This document shows positions 23,060-30,931 of a stretch of DNA of 34,905 nt, piece after piece. Both the position numbers and the translations under genes were made by a program. The notes under the pieces are model-generated. The model made no database searches and had not been told where the DNA came from. It saw nothing but the letters and a program-made list of their open reading frames with translations. Source of the stretch: a bacterium (GTDB taxonomy: Bacteria; Patescibacteriota; Saccharimonadia; Saccharimonadales; UBA4665); contig JAJYZG010000009.1 of the NCBI GenBank assembly GCA_021800155.1, positions 1 to 34,905 on the forward strand. Reading direction: 5' to 3'. Each line of letters begins with the position of its first letter. Within the stretch, counting starts at the first letter, position 1.

Positions 23060-23557
23060 TTAGAGTTTAGCTTCCCGCACCCGCTTTAACCCGATCAGTA
23101 TCAGCTTGCCGATATCTTCATAGGCAATTTTGTCGATAGCTTCACTGGCTGACATCCACCGCATTCCGCTCAGCCAATCCTCTCCTTTTAAATTCTGGGT
23201 ATCGCCAAGTCCATGGACTAAATAGATGTGCATGGTCATCAAAACCAACGTCCGGTTTCGGCGGTAACGGAAGTGTACCTTGCCCAACCAACCTATTACT
23301 TGCATTTCTTGTAGACCAGTTTCCTCGCGAATTTCACGCTCAGCCGTAATTTTGGGATCCTCGCCGGGTTCAACATGGCCCTTCGGGATTGTCCAGCGTT
23401 TTTTAGCATCTTGGATCAATAACAGCTCAATTGCCTTGGTCTTAGAATTCCGGCGCCAAATTACACCGCCCGCAGTGGTTTCATGAACCGCTTCGGCAAT
23501 TTCAGGCCGCCGCCTAACTAACCGTCTGATACCGTTGATCGGTTTAGGACGGTGCAT
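23060..23557 (-). CDS. Nudix hydrolase
   Basis: Cytosolic Nudix enzyme, 165 aa. A full Nudix box is present: GHVEPGEDPKITAEREIREETGL (about residues 60-82), with the G-x5-E-x7-REIxEETG pattern. The preceding RWTIPKGH resembles Ap4A hydrolase and RNA 5'-pyrophosphohydrolase relatives rather than MutT. The basic N-terminus (residues 1-20: PKPINGIRRLVRRRP) could bind nucleic acid. Its position between nusB and rnc, with its ATG directly abutting the nusB TAA, suggests a link to RNA turnover, as an inference. The substrate is undetermined. Confidence 0.88.
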   Translation of the reverse strand: MHRPKPINGIRRLVRRRPEIAEAVHETTAGGVIWRRNSKTKAIELLLIQDAKKRWTIPKGHVEPGEDPKITAEREIREETGLQEMQVIGWLGKVHFRYRRNRTLVLMTMHIYLVHGLGDTQNLKGEDWLSGMRWMSASEAIDKIAYEDIGKLILIGLKRVREAKL

Positions 23558-24064
23558 TTACTTCTTCTCAGCCTTAACTTTGGTTTTAGTTTTAGTTCGG
23601 GCCTCAGTTTTTTTGGTCTTGGATTCGGCCGTCTCTTGTTCTTCGGATTGTCGGAATAATGTTCCTAACACGCCGTTAACAAACTTTGAAGAATTCTCGC
23701 CGCCGAAAGCCTTGGCTAGTTCTACGGCCTCATTTATAACGACCTTGGGCGGGACGTCAGGCTCATGCTTGAGTTCCCAAAGACCCATTCTGAGTATGAT
23801 GCGGTCAATCCGGGCAATTTGCCTGATTGGCCACTCAGGCGCGACCGGCTGCAGGCGTTTGTCCAGTGTTTTAGATGACTTAACGACCCCTTTAACTAAC
23901 CGGTCAATAAACTCGGTATCTTCTACCGTTTCGGCATAACGCATAATATTACGTTTGGTAATATTATCGAGGTTCAGTTTGCGATCACCGGCTTCGGCAC
24001 GAAAATCCTGCTCATACAGCGTTTGTAGCGCAATTATGCGGCCTAAATGTCGATTAGATGCCAT
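23558..24064 (-). CDS. nusB: transcription antitermination factor NusB
   Basis: RNA-binding protein of the rRNA antitermination complex, partner of NusE (S10) and boxA. All-helical protein; the conserved stretches are RIIALQTLYEQDF near the start, VKGVVKSSKTLDKRLQPVAPEWPIRQIARIDRIILRMGLWEL in the middle and PPKVVINEAVELAKAFGGENSSKFVNGVLG near residues 110-140. A C-terminal Lys/Thr/Glu-rich tail (about residues 148-168) is added beyond the normal ~140 aa. Together with the Nudix gene and rnc it forms a tight unit; rpmF lies 70 bases upstream. Confidence 0.95.
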   Translation of the reverse strand: MASNRHLGRIIALQTLYEQDFRAEAGDRKLNLDNITKRNIMRYAETVEDTEFIDRLVKGVVKSSKTLDKRLQPVAPEWPIRQIARIDRIILRMGLWELKHEPDVPPKVVINEAVELAKAFGGENSSKFVNGVLGTLFRQSEEQETAESKTKKTEARTKTKTKVKAEKK

Positions 24065-24134
24065 TGCTTATGTTAAATGATCCCTTTGTTATTAAAGTAA
24101 TGCAAGTGCTAATTGAGGCTTAAACTGACAGGAT

Positions 24135-24281
24135 TCAAGATTTCGCTTTAGCGGATTCACGTTTGGTGGTTTTAACCAGCACAGGCGATTTAGCGTTGAC
24201 CTTTCGAGCCAGTTGCAGTACTAGGTGGCTGCGACGGGCGCCGGTAGCTCGTGGACTCGTCCGCTTTTTGGGTTTTCCCAT
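24135..24281 (-). CDS. rpmF: 50S ribosomal protein bL32
   Basis: A 48-aa gene between leuS and nusB. The protein begins MGKPKKRTSPRATGARRSHL and ends RESAKAKS before a TGA. The N-terminal pattern of Pro-Lys-Lys-x-Thr-Ser followed by basic residues (R11, R16, R17) and His19 corresponds to bL32 (PKRKTSKSRRRMRRAHW in many species). The zinc-binding Cys pairs found in some bL32 proteins are absent, so this is the Cys-free form. AGAGGGGAG lies about 8 bases upstream of the ATG, a strong ribosome site. The usual length of bL32 is 55-60 aa, so it is short. The identification relies on pattern and basic composition, supported by translation-gene neighbours. Confidence 0.8.
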   Translation of the reverse strand: MGKPKKRTSPRATGARRSHLVLQLARKVNAKSPVLVKTTKRESAKAKS

Positions 24282-24358
24282 TTAGTTCTTCTCCCCTCTT
24301 TAGGGTGAGGATTAAGTTTTTACTTCAGTTCTACTTTAGCAGATACAGCCGTCACTTT

Positions 24359-27250
24359 TCAATCAGGCGAGGGTTTTTCGGTAACCAGACTGAGCAGCTT
24401 ACCTTTAACATAGATGCTGCGGGCGATCTGCGCTCCATTAAGATAAGCCTGTACCTTGGGATCAGCAGCGGCGGCGGCGTCAATAGTAGCTTGATCGGCG
24501 TCAGCCGGCACTATCAGCTGTGTCCTAACCTTGCCGTTTATCTGAACCGCAATGGTTTGGGAATCTGACTTAATATAGTTTTCATCGTATCCCGGCCATG
24601 GCTGAATGTGAACCGACTCTTCACCGCCCAAGCTTAAGTAAAGTTCTTCTGCAATGTGCGGTGCAAATGGCGCCAGCAGCAATACCAGGCTTTCAAGCGC
24701 CCACTGCCATTCGCTCGAACTGAAGTTATCTTTAGCCTTAATCAGGTAGAGCTGATTCGTGCACTCCATCAAGGCAGCTACCGCGGTGTTATAGCCCATA
24801 TTCAGCAAATCTTCGCTGACTTTTTTGATCGTACGATGCATAACCTGCTTAAGCTTCAGGTTGTCTTTAGTCCCGCCATCTGCGGCATTATATTCTTCAA
24901 TAAGGTTCCATACGCGCTGCAAAAAGCGATAGGTACCTCCAAGAGATTCCGGACTCCAGGGTGTAGTTTGGCTATATGGGGCCAGGAAAGCCACAGCCAG
25001 TCTTAAACTATCCGCTCCATAACCGCTCTCGATAACTTCCATAGGGTCAACTATATTACCTTTACTTTTGCTCATTTTGCTGCCATCGGCCGCCTGGATA
25101 ATCCCCTGGCTGCGGCGAGCAAGATATGGTTCGGGTGTCGGTACCAGGCCCTGATCAAATAAAAACTGATGCCAAAACCGGGAATATAGCAAGTGCAGGG
25201 TAATATGTTCAACGCCCCCAAGATAAAGATCAACCGCACCCCAATAATTCAGTTTATCTTTAGTGGCAAATTCATGAGCAGTTTTCGGGTCATAGTAACG
25301 CAAGTAGTACCAGCTGCTGCCGGCCCAGTTAGGCATCGTGTCAGTTTCCCGTTTAGCTGGTGAGTGGCAAAGCGGACAAGTCGTATTGACCCATTCTTCA
25401 ACCCTGGATAACGGGCTCGAACCGTCCAAAGATGGCAAATAGTCGACGACGGGGGGCAGGATAACCGGCAAGTCTTCATCTGCTACTGCAACCGGACCGT
25501 GCTTTGGACAATGAATAATCGGTATTGGTTCACCCCAATAACGCTGCCGGCTAAAGATCCAGTCACGCAACCGGTAGTTAGTTCTCTCTTTAGCCAGTCC
25601 CTTGAGACTAAGTTCCTCTACGATTGCATCACGCGCAAGTGTGCTGCTTAAACCGTTGTGCTTACCGCTTTGAGCCATTAGTCCTTCTTTGGTATATGGC
25701 GCCGGTGACATTAAAGAATCGAACACATAGCGATGAGCTGCATCGTCCGCAATAGCTCTACCAATTGGCAGCCAAGTTAACTTGAATTTATTCTTTTCAC
25801 CCTCGTCAAGTTTAGTAGATATTTGATGATCGCTGGTAAGATCAAATAACAAGCCGTGGATATGCACATAATAATCTGCCTTTTTAACATTGCTATAAAA
25901 ATGGTTGTGCACTATAAAAGGGAGCTCAGCCTTCAATTCAAAATCCGTGTATCCGGTTTCTTCCGTAATTTCACGCCGGGCACAGCTAAGCACATCTTCA
26001 TCGCCATCCTTACCACCGCCGATAAACAACTTGCCTCCGTAACTATCCTGACGTGGACCCCAATCTAGCATCAGCACCTCCTGGGATTTGGGGTTACGCA
26101 GCACCGCTACAATTGCCTCTTTAGTTTGCTCATTCGGCTTAGATTTACTAAATTCCGGCTCAATTACGTACTTAATTGGCAGGCCGTACTTATTGGCAAA
26201 GGCAAAGTCCCGTTCATCGTGCGCCGGTACGCCCATAATCGCTCCCGTACCATACCCCATCAGGATATAGTCGGCTATCCATACAGGCATCTTGTCTCCA
26301 GTCGCCGGATTAATGGCGAAGGAGCCACTGAAAACGCCAGTCTTATCTTTTGCTTCAGCTTCCTGCCGCTCTAGCTCAGTCTTAGTCGCTGCTTCACGGA
26401 CGTAAGCGTTGACGACTTCCTTTTGTTCTTTAGTGGTAATTTCCCCGACAAGAGGATGTTCTGGTGATAAAGCTATAAATGTTGCACCGAATAATGTATC
26501 AGGTCTGGTGGTAAAGACCGAAACCTCCTCTTTAATCGTCGCCAGAGAGAATTTAATCTCGGCCCCTTTAGAACGACCGATCCAGTTAATCTGCTGCTGT
26601 GCTATCCAGTCCGGATAATCCACGTCAGCCAGACCGTCAATCAAGCGATCTGCATAATCTGTAATTCTAAGCATCCACTGCTTGAGTAGCCTTTTTTCAA
26701 CTAAGGTGTCACAGCGTTCATGGCGACCGTTAATGACTTCTTCGTTAGCTAGCCCGGTGCGACAAAATGGACACCAATGGACAGCTACTTCTTCCTGGTA
26801 AGCCATTCCGGCTTCAAAAAAACGCAAAAACAGCCACTGCGTCCATTTGTAATAATCCGGGTCAGAGGTTTTAAAGCTACGGCTCCAATCGAAGCTAAAA
26901 CCCATGCTCTCCAGTTGCTGCTGAAAGTTTTTAGTGTTATCTTCAGTTGCCTGCTGCGGCGGGATTTTAGTTTTGATAGCATAATTTTCTGTCGGCAATC
27001 CAAAAGCATCATAACCCATTGGGAAAAGTACGTTAAAGCCGCTCATTCTTTTTTGTCGGGCAATGATATCCCCGAGTGTATATTCACGCATATGCCCGAT
27101 ATGCATACCTGACCCTGAAGGATATGGAAATTCGGTCAGCATGACATATTTAGGGCGTAATGGATCAAAGTCAACCGCTCTATAGATGCCAGACTCTTGC
27201 CATATTTGCTGCCATTTCGGCTCAATGTCTTTAGGATTATAGCGTCTCAT
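24359..27250 (-). CDS. leuS: leucyl-tRNA synthetase with an inserted Nudix domain
   Basis: Class I synthetase charging tRNA-Leu, 963 aa against about 800-880 usually. Catalytic motifs are intact: PYPSGSGMHIGHMREY (HIGH at 50-53) and GSKMSKSKGN (KMSKS about 725-729). The CP1 editing region shows TTRPDTLFGATF and GTGAIMGVPAHDERDFAFANKYGLPIKYVI, with the Asp of HDERD important for editing in the family. Directly after that, residues ~376-515 are a Nudix domain: AIVAVLRNPKSQEVLMLDWG, a complete Nudix box G412-x5-E418-x7-R426-E427-IT-E430-E431-T-G433, then a beta-rich end. LMAQSGKHNGLSS resumes the synthetase. The anticodon-binding and C-terminal domains (QINGKVRTQL) follow. The frame is continuous, so this is not a merge artefact. 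ddl is 26 bases upstream. Confidence 0.95.
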   Translation of the reverse strand: MRRYNPKDIEPKWQQIWQESGIYRAVDFDPLRPKYVMLTEFPYPSGSGMHIGHMREYTLGDIIARQKRMSGFNVLFPMGYDAFGLPTENYAIKTKIPPQQATEDNTKNFQQQLESMGFSFDWSRSFKTSDPDYYKWTQWLFLRFFEAGMAYQEEVAVHWCPFCRTGLANEEVINGRHERCDTLVEKRLLKQWMLRITDYADRLIDGLADVDYPDWIAQQQINWIGRSKGAEIKFSLATIKEEVSVFTTRPDTLFGATFIALSPEHPLVGEITTKEQKEVVNAYVREAATKTELERQEAEAKDKTGVFSGSFAINPATGDKMPVWIADYILMGYGTGAIMGVPAHDERDFAFANKYGLPIKYVIEPEFSKSKPNEQTKEAIVAVLRNPKSQEVLMLDWGPRQDSYGGKLFIGGGKDGDEDVLSCARREITEETGYTDFELKAELPFIVHNHFYSNVKKADYYVHIHGLLFDLTSDHQISTKLDEGEKNKFKLTWLPIGRAIADDAAHRYVFDSLMSPAPYTKEGLMAQSGKHNGLSSTLARDAIVEELSLKGLAKERTNYRLRDWIFSRQRYWGEPIPIIHCPKHGPVAVADEDLPVILPPVVDYLPSLDGSSPLSRVEEWVNTTCPLCHSPAKRETDTMPNWAGSSWYYLRYYDPKTAHEFATKDKLNYWGAVDLYLGGVEHITLHLLYSRFWHQFLFDQGLVPTPEPYLARRSQGIIQAADGSKMSKSKGNIVDPMEVIESGYGADSLRLAVAFLAPYSQTTPWSPESLGGTYRFLQRVWNLIEEYNAADGGTKDNLKLKQVMHRTIKKVSEDLLNMGYNTAVAALMECTNQLYLIKAKDNFSSSEWQWALESLVLLLAPFAPHIAEELYLSLGGEESVHIQPWPGYDENYIKSDSQTIAVQINGKVRTQLIVPADADQATIDAAAAADPKVQAYLNGAQIARSIYVKGKLLSLVTEKPSPD

Positions 27251-27276
27251 ATCTTGAACTTTAGCACATACTCGTT

Positions 27277-28431
27277 TTAATACTGTTTTAGGTAGCTGCT
27301 CTTAAAACCGGTCGCTAGCTTGCTGTAGCTTTTGTGTCGTTCAAGCGCTAAATCAATCAACTCATCAACCAGCTTAACGTTAGACAATCCCTTAGCGCGC
27401 CAATTATGTGCATAAAGACTGCCCGGTAACGGGTTGACCTCATTGAAGTATACTTTTTTAGTTTTTCCATCAATTAACAAGTCGACCCTGGCAATACCGC
27501 TGCAGCCAATCGCTTTATATACGGCTAGAGCGGTCGCTTCAGCTTCCTTATACAGTTTAGACGGCAAGTCAGCCGGTAGCTTGCTATATCCTTGAGACAC
27601 GTCTTTACCACCGCCGGTTTTCTTGCCGCCATGCAGGTATTTGCTGTCAAAGTCGAAGAAGTCCTGGCTTTTAAGCAACGGCTGCTCGACCAAAGCCACT
27701 TGTAGTTTATCGTTCCCGATGATCGGTACCGTCACCTCAATTAAATCATTGACAGCTTCCTCGACTAAAACTTTGTCATCGTAATGTGCTGCTACTTCTA
27801 TGGCATTGATCAGTTCTTTAGGATTACTGACACGAGCGATGGCAATGCTTGACCCAAGATGCACCGGTTTGACAAACAGGGGGTATTTGAGCTCACTTAA
27901 CTTAGATAGTACCGCGTTGTTGTCGCGGCTAAAGTCGATTGAGTAAAACCAAACATATTTAGGTGTCAGTATACCTTCGCTTAAGGCAATGGTTTTACAT
28001 AACGCTTTATCCATTGCGACGGCGCTTGCAGGCATATCGCAGCCGACGTAAGCGACGTTCGCCATCTCAAGCAGCCCCATCAGCTCACCGTCTTCGCCGT
28101 GGGTGCCGTGGGTCGCGGGAAAGGCTACGTCGATTTTCACGCTTTTCGGACGCAATCCCGGCCACACCAATTCGAAACGACCGTTCATTTTTAGCTGCAG
28201 TGGCTTGAGCCTTGATAGAAACCCGTCAAGATTGCCTTTAGTATATAGCTCGATTGAGGCGAGTTCGGGATCCGAAAACCAACGTCCCCCTTTATCGATA
28301 TAAACCGGATATACGATGTACTTACCGCTGAGTTCGAGCGGCCTTATAACGCTTGAAATAGCGGTAATGATCGAAACGTCATGTTCCGTCGAGCGCGAAC
28401 CGAAGATAACAGCAACAGCTAACTTTTTCAT
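27277..28431 (-). CDS. ddl: D-alanine--D-alanine ligase
   Basis: ATP-grasp ligase making D-Ala-D-Ala for peptidoglycan, 384 aa. N-terminal motif AVIFGSRSTEHDVSIIT, FPATHGTHGEDGELMGLLEM, the ATP-grasp lysine region YPLFVKPVHLGSSIAIARV, IARVDLLIDGK, and the closing VYFNEVNPLPGSLY, which carries the Mg ligands E and N. The omega loop reads DFFDFDSKYLHGG with an extended Gly/Lys insertion after it. The NPLPGS ending differs from the common NTLPGFT, so D-Ala-D-Ser or D-Ala-D-Lac products cannot be excluded. murF-like gene is directly upstream (37-base gap) and leuS downstream. Confidence 0.92.
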   Translation of the reverse strand: MKKLAVAVIFGSRSTEHDVSIITAISSVIRPLELSGKYIVYPVYIDKGGRWFSDPELASIELYTKGNLDGFLSRLKPLQLKMNGRFELVWPGLRPKSVKIDVAFPATHGTHGEDGELMGLLEMANVAYVGCDMPASAVAMDKALCKTIALSEGILTPKYVWFYSIDFSRDNNAVLSKLSELKYPLFVKPVHLGSSIAIARVSNPKELINAIEVAAHYDDKVLVEEAVNDLIEVTVPIIGNDKLQVALVEQPLLKSQDFFDFDSKYLHGGKKTGGGKDVSQGYSKLPADLPSKLYKEAEATALAVYKAIGCSGIARVDLLIDGKTKKVYFNEVNPLPGSLYAHNWRAKGLSNVKLVDELIDLALERHKSYSKLATGFKSSYLKQY

Positions 28432-28468
28432 GGGTATTAAAAGCTAGTATAACGAAAAATTGTCCGGT

Positions 28469-29914
28469 TTAGGCGTAATTATCCGTCCAATCATTTTGCA
28501 TCAGCACCAGATCACCGGCAGCCACTAGCTGATCCAGGTGTTCATAGAAGCTAAGCGGATCATCTACGATCTGTATCTCGCCTTTGTAACCAGAGCGTTT
28601 AAGACCATCTTTAATAAAGCCGGTAACTGAATTCCGCATTAATACCACTAGGTCCGGCTTGGCGCTAGCAATAAACTCGCCCATGAGATTATGAATCCGC
28701 TTAGTGTCTTGGCCCTGATCAACTAATCCCGGAGTTACATAAATTTTGCGTCGGGCCGACAGTTCCCGAAGCAACGCCGTCCCAGCTCTAATCCCTTCTA
28801 TATTTCCGTTATATGTATCGTCTATCACCCGGGCGCCAGCTAGCTCATACGGCTGCATGCGGTGCATAAAAGGCTCGCCTTTAGCGACGCCGGCAATCAC
28901 CTGATCCCGAGTCAGCCCAAGTTCAAGTCCGATGACTGCCGCTAACGACAAAGCCCCGATCTGGTGTTTCCCAAGCAGTTTAGAGTTTAGATTAAGCTTG
29001 GTCTTCCCGTCAGATAGACTGAAGCTGACCCCATCAATACTCAAATTGACTTCACTTACCTGCCATTTGCCAACGCCCTCAGGACCATAGGTAACATATC
29101 CTGGCTTAACATAGGCTTTGACTGGTGGCGATTCATGATTGACATAGACATTCTCGCCCTTTAAATACTCGCCCAGCGAAAAGATATCTGCACCGGCTGC
29201 CTCAAGCGTCTTATACTGATTCAGATGTGCGGGCGCGAGCCCGGTAATAATACCATGGGTCGGATGGGTATTGAAGGCAAACCGTTTAACATCACCCGGA
29301 GCCCCTTCGCCGTACTCAATAATGAGTACTTCTTCGTCCCCATTCAAACTTTTAGCGAACTTGGCGTGCTCGCTTAAAACATTCTTATTGGCAACCGTTG
29401 CTTTAACTTTCAGCCCCTCACTTAAAACTGTCTTCAGCAGCTCTTTCATGGTAGTCTTGCCATAGCTGCCAGCGACCGCAATTTTAACTCCCGGGTGATT
29501 TCGGTAAATAGTTTTGGCAGTTTTAACCTGCTTATTGAGTTTAGGCTCTACAATCAGCGCCCGGCCAAACTCAAGTGGTAAAACAACCAGATGCGACCAT
29601 ATAAAAGGATAGGCGATCAACAGCGCCGCTCCGATTTCCCAGGCCCAAGCATTATACCCGCTTAAAGCTCCATAAAATATAAGGGCCAGACCAGCTAAGA
29701 TTTCAATTAACATACCTACTGCCAGAAATATTTCAAGCATTCTGGCTTTTGCAGTCCGCTTCAGCGTCCGCCGCCGCGCCACGCCTGAAAAGTCGACCGT
29801 CCGCCACAGCCATTTTAAATACGGCTCGCTCTGGTATTCGCTGGCTTGTAGCATATAGGTAATAGTGGATGGAAAGCGCGGTGAATAAACCGATGTAATA
29901 ATTCTTATGTTCAT
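28469..29914 (-). CDS. murF: membrane-anchored MurF-type Mur ligase
   Basis: Mur ligase, 481 aa, likely adding D-Ala-D-Ala to the UDP-MurNAc-peptide. The ATP P-loop is AGSYGKTT (residues 148-155), followed by the lysine-rich VKATVANKNVLSEHAKF. The central part has EYGEGAPGDVKRFAF, PTHGIITGLAPAHLNQYKT and LNSKLLGKHQIGALSLAAV. The C-terminal domain has IDDTYNGNIEGIRAGTALL, where MurF has DxYNANP, and YVTPGLVDQG. Unlike classical MurF, the N-terminus lacks a UDP-binding domain and instead has two membrane helices (about residues 60-83 and 92-113). Anchored relatives exist, I believe, in actinobacteria and CPR. The neighbour ddl supports the MurF role. It begins 7 bases after the alpha/beta hydrolase stop; Met21 is an alternative start. 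Confidence 0.8.
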   Translation of the reverse strand: MNIRIITSVYSPRFPSTITYMLQASEYQSEPYLKWLWRTVDFSGVARRRTLKRTAKARMLEIFLAVGMLIEILAGLALIFYGALSGYNAWAWEIGAALLIAYPFIWSHLVVLPLEFGRALIVEPKLNKQVKTAKTIYRNHPGVKIAVAGSYGKTTMKELLKTVLSEGLKVKATVANKNVLSEHAKFAKSLNGDEEVLIIEYGEGAPGDVKRFAFNTHPTHGIITGLAPAHLNQYKTLEAAGADIFSLGEYLKGENVYVNHESPPVKAYVKPGYVTYGPEGVGKWQVSEVNLSIDGVSFSLSDGKTKLNLNSKLLGKHQIGALSLAAVIGLELGLTRDQVIAGVAKGEPFMHRMQPYELAGARVIDDTYNGNIEGIRAGTALLRELSARRKIYVTPGLVDQGQDTKRIHNLMGEFIASAKPDLVVLMRNSVTGFIKDGLKRSGYKGEIQIVDDPLSFYEHLDQLVAAGDLVLMQNDWTDNYA

Positions 29915-29921
29915 AGTCAGA

Positions 29922-30674
29922 TTATGTTAAAAAGTCCTCTATCAAGCTTACTACGTCTTTAGTATTAGTTTGATGGATAAAGTGGCTGGGGGATGGCACG
30001 ACCTCCAGTCTCGAGTTGTTAATCAGCTCATGGAAACGCTCGCCGTCTTTTAGTGGAATTGCCGGATCATGATCCGCATTTATAATTAAGGTCGTAAGCT
30101 TCAGCAGCGACGCATCGGCTTGGACATCCTGCTTCACCGTCCGCTTGAAAGTTTCTTCTAGCGCCGGCACCGCCAACATATCCGAACCGACGCTCCCGTA
30201 TAACTTCTGGCGCAACTGCTGGCGCCTAGCTTCAGGCAGCCAGAAAGTGGTCGCTTTTCCGACTTTAGCTACCGACTTGGTAGCTACACGTTTCGCTGGC
30301 TGGCTGTTTCTAATACCGGCTGAAGCTAGCAGCACTAACTTATTTGCCTTAAGTACTCCGGTTGCTAGCGCCCTAATTGCTAACGCCCCACCGTTGCTGT
30401 GCCCAATAATGGCATAAATAGGATTTAAACCGAGTTTTTCGATAAAATGCGCCGTCAGCTCGGCATAATTATCTAGATTCCATGGTTGTTTTGGCGGTTC
30501 ACTCCCGCCGAATCCGGGCAGATCGAATGCCGCCAGCTGATACTTATTCTCGAGTGCGCTCATCAAACCGATATAGGTCTGATGATCATCACCCCAACCG
30601 TGCAGTAGCAGCAGCAGGCGGCCGTGGCCCTTTAACTCATACCTAATGTCTAGATCATCAACAATAACGTTCAT
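29922..30674 (-). CDS. alpha/beta hydrolase
   Basis: Cytosolic alpha/beta-hydrolase fold enzyme, 250 aa. Oxyanion-hole motif LLLLHGWGDDHQTY (H25-G-W-G), strand and loop AAFDLPGFGGSEPP, nucleophile elbow IIGHSNGGALAIRAL (S93), acid in IINADHDPAIPL, and the catalytic His in PSPSHFIHQTN. The triad is complete. The substrate is unknown: esters, lactones or similar are possible. It is the first gene of a likely operon with murF, ddl and leuS. TATAAT (30684-30689) ends 9 bases before the ATG, with no Shine-Dalgarno, pointing to a leaderless message. Confidence 0.9.
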   Translation of the reverse strand: MNVIVDDLDIRYELKGHGRLLLLLHGWGDDHQTYIGLMSALENKYQLAAFDLPGFGGSEPPKQPWNLDNYAELTAHFIEKLGLNPIYAIIGHSNGGALAIRALATGVLKANKLVLLASAGIRNSQPAKRVATKSVAKVGKATTFWLPEARRQQLRQKLYGSVGSDMLAVPALEETFKRTVKQDVQADASLLKLTTLIINADHDPAIPLKDGERFHELINNSRLEVVPSPSHFIHQTNTKDVVSLIEDFLT

Positions 30675-30683
30675 TTAAGGGCC

Positions 30684-30689
30684 ATTATA
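30684..30689 (-). promoter_or_regulatory. -10 element (TATAAT) for the alpha/beta hydrolase-murF-ddl-leuS run
   Basis: A perfect TATAAT on the minus strand ends 9 bases before the ATG at 30674; the transcript would start 2-3 bases before the start codon. The -35 region (TTAGTG, 17 bases upstream) is poor. Confidence 0.5.
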
Positions 30690-30855
30690 CGGCAACCGGT
30701 TAAACCACTAACGCATTAATTTAGGCATCATAGGTGGTGGTAGCCAAATTATCTGAACTCATGAGGGTGTAGGCACGAAGACACCAGGGGGCACTTCAAT
30801 CACGGTAACACTGACAGAGCTGAGAAACATTATGTTGATAGCCGCATTCAGCACC

Positions 30856-30884
30856 TTGATATATCCCCTAAATCCAACTAGAAT
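30856..30884 (+). promoter_or_regulatory. promoter of the giant surface protein (TTGATA-17-TAGAAT)
   Basis: -35 TTGATA (30856-30861), a 17-base spacer, and -10 TAGAAT (30879-30884), each matching five of six consensus bases. The leader is about 41 bases and contains a 6-bp hairpin and the AAAGGA ribosome site. Confidence 0.6.
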
Positions 30885-30892
30885 TAATCTAA

Positions 30893-30908
30893 TAAAGCAT
30901 TAGCTTTA
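30893..30908. repeat. 6-bp inverted repeat in leader of surface protein gene
   Basis: TAAAGC and GCTTTA flank a loop ATTA. It lies just after the predicted transcript start and 23 bases before the ATG at 30932. It could stabilise the mRNA 5' end or be an operator. Confidence 0.4.
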
Positions 30909-30931
30909 AGTTTGCTAAACACAAAGGACTT

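Noticed and set aside
24359-27250. LeuS Nudix domain as a misassembly or two merged genes
   Set aside because: The frame is continuous and synthetase sequence resumes in the same frame on both sides of the Nudix domain, with all later motifs in order.
30675-30855. Possible small minus-strand peptide (MFLSSVSVTVIEVPPGVF...) and weak hairpin GGTGT/ACACC
   Set aside because: The 23-codon frame has no ribosome site or known match, and the hairpin is short with no T-run; the stretch is best seen as intergenic.
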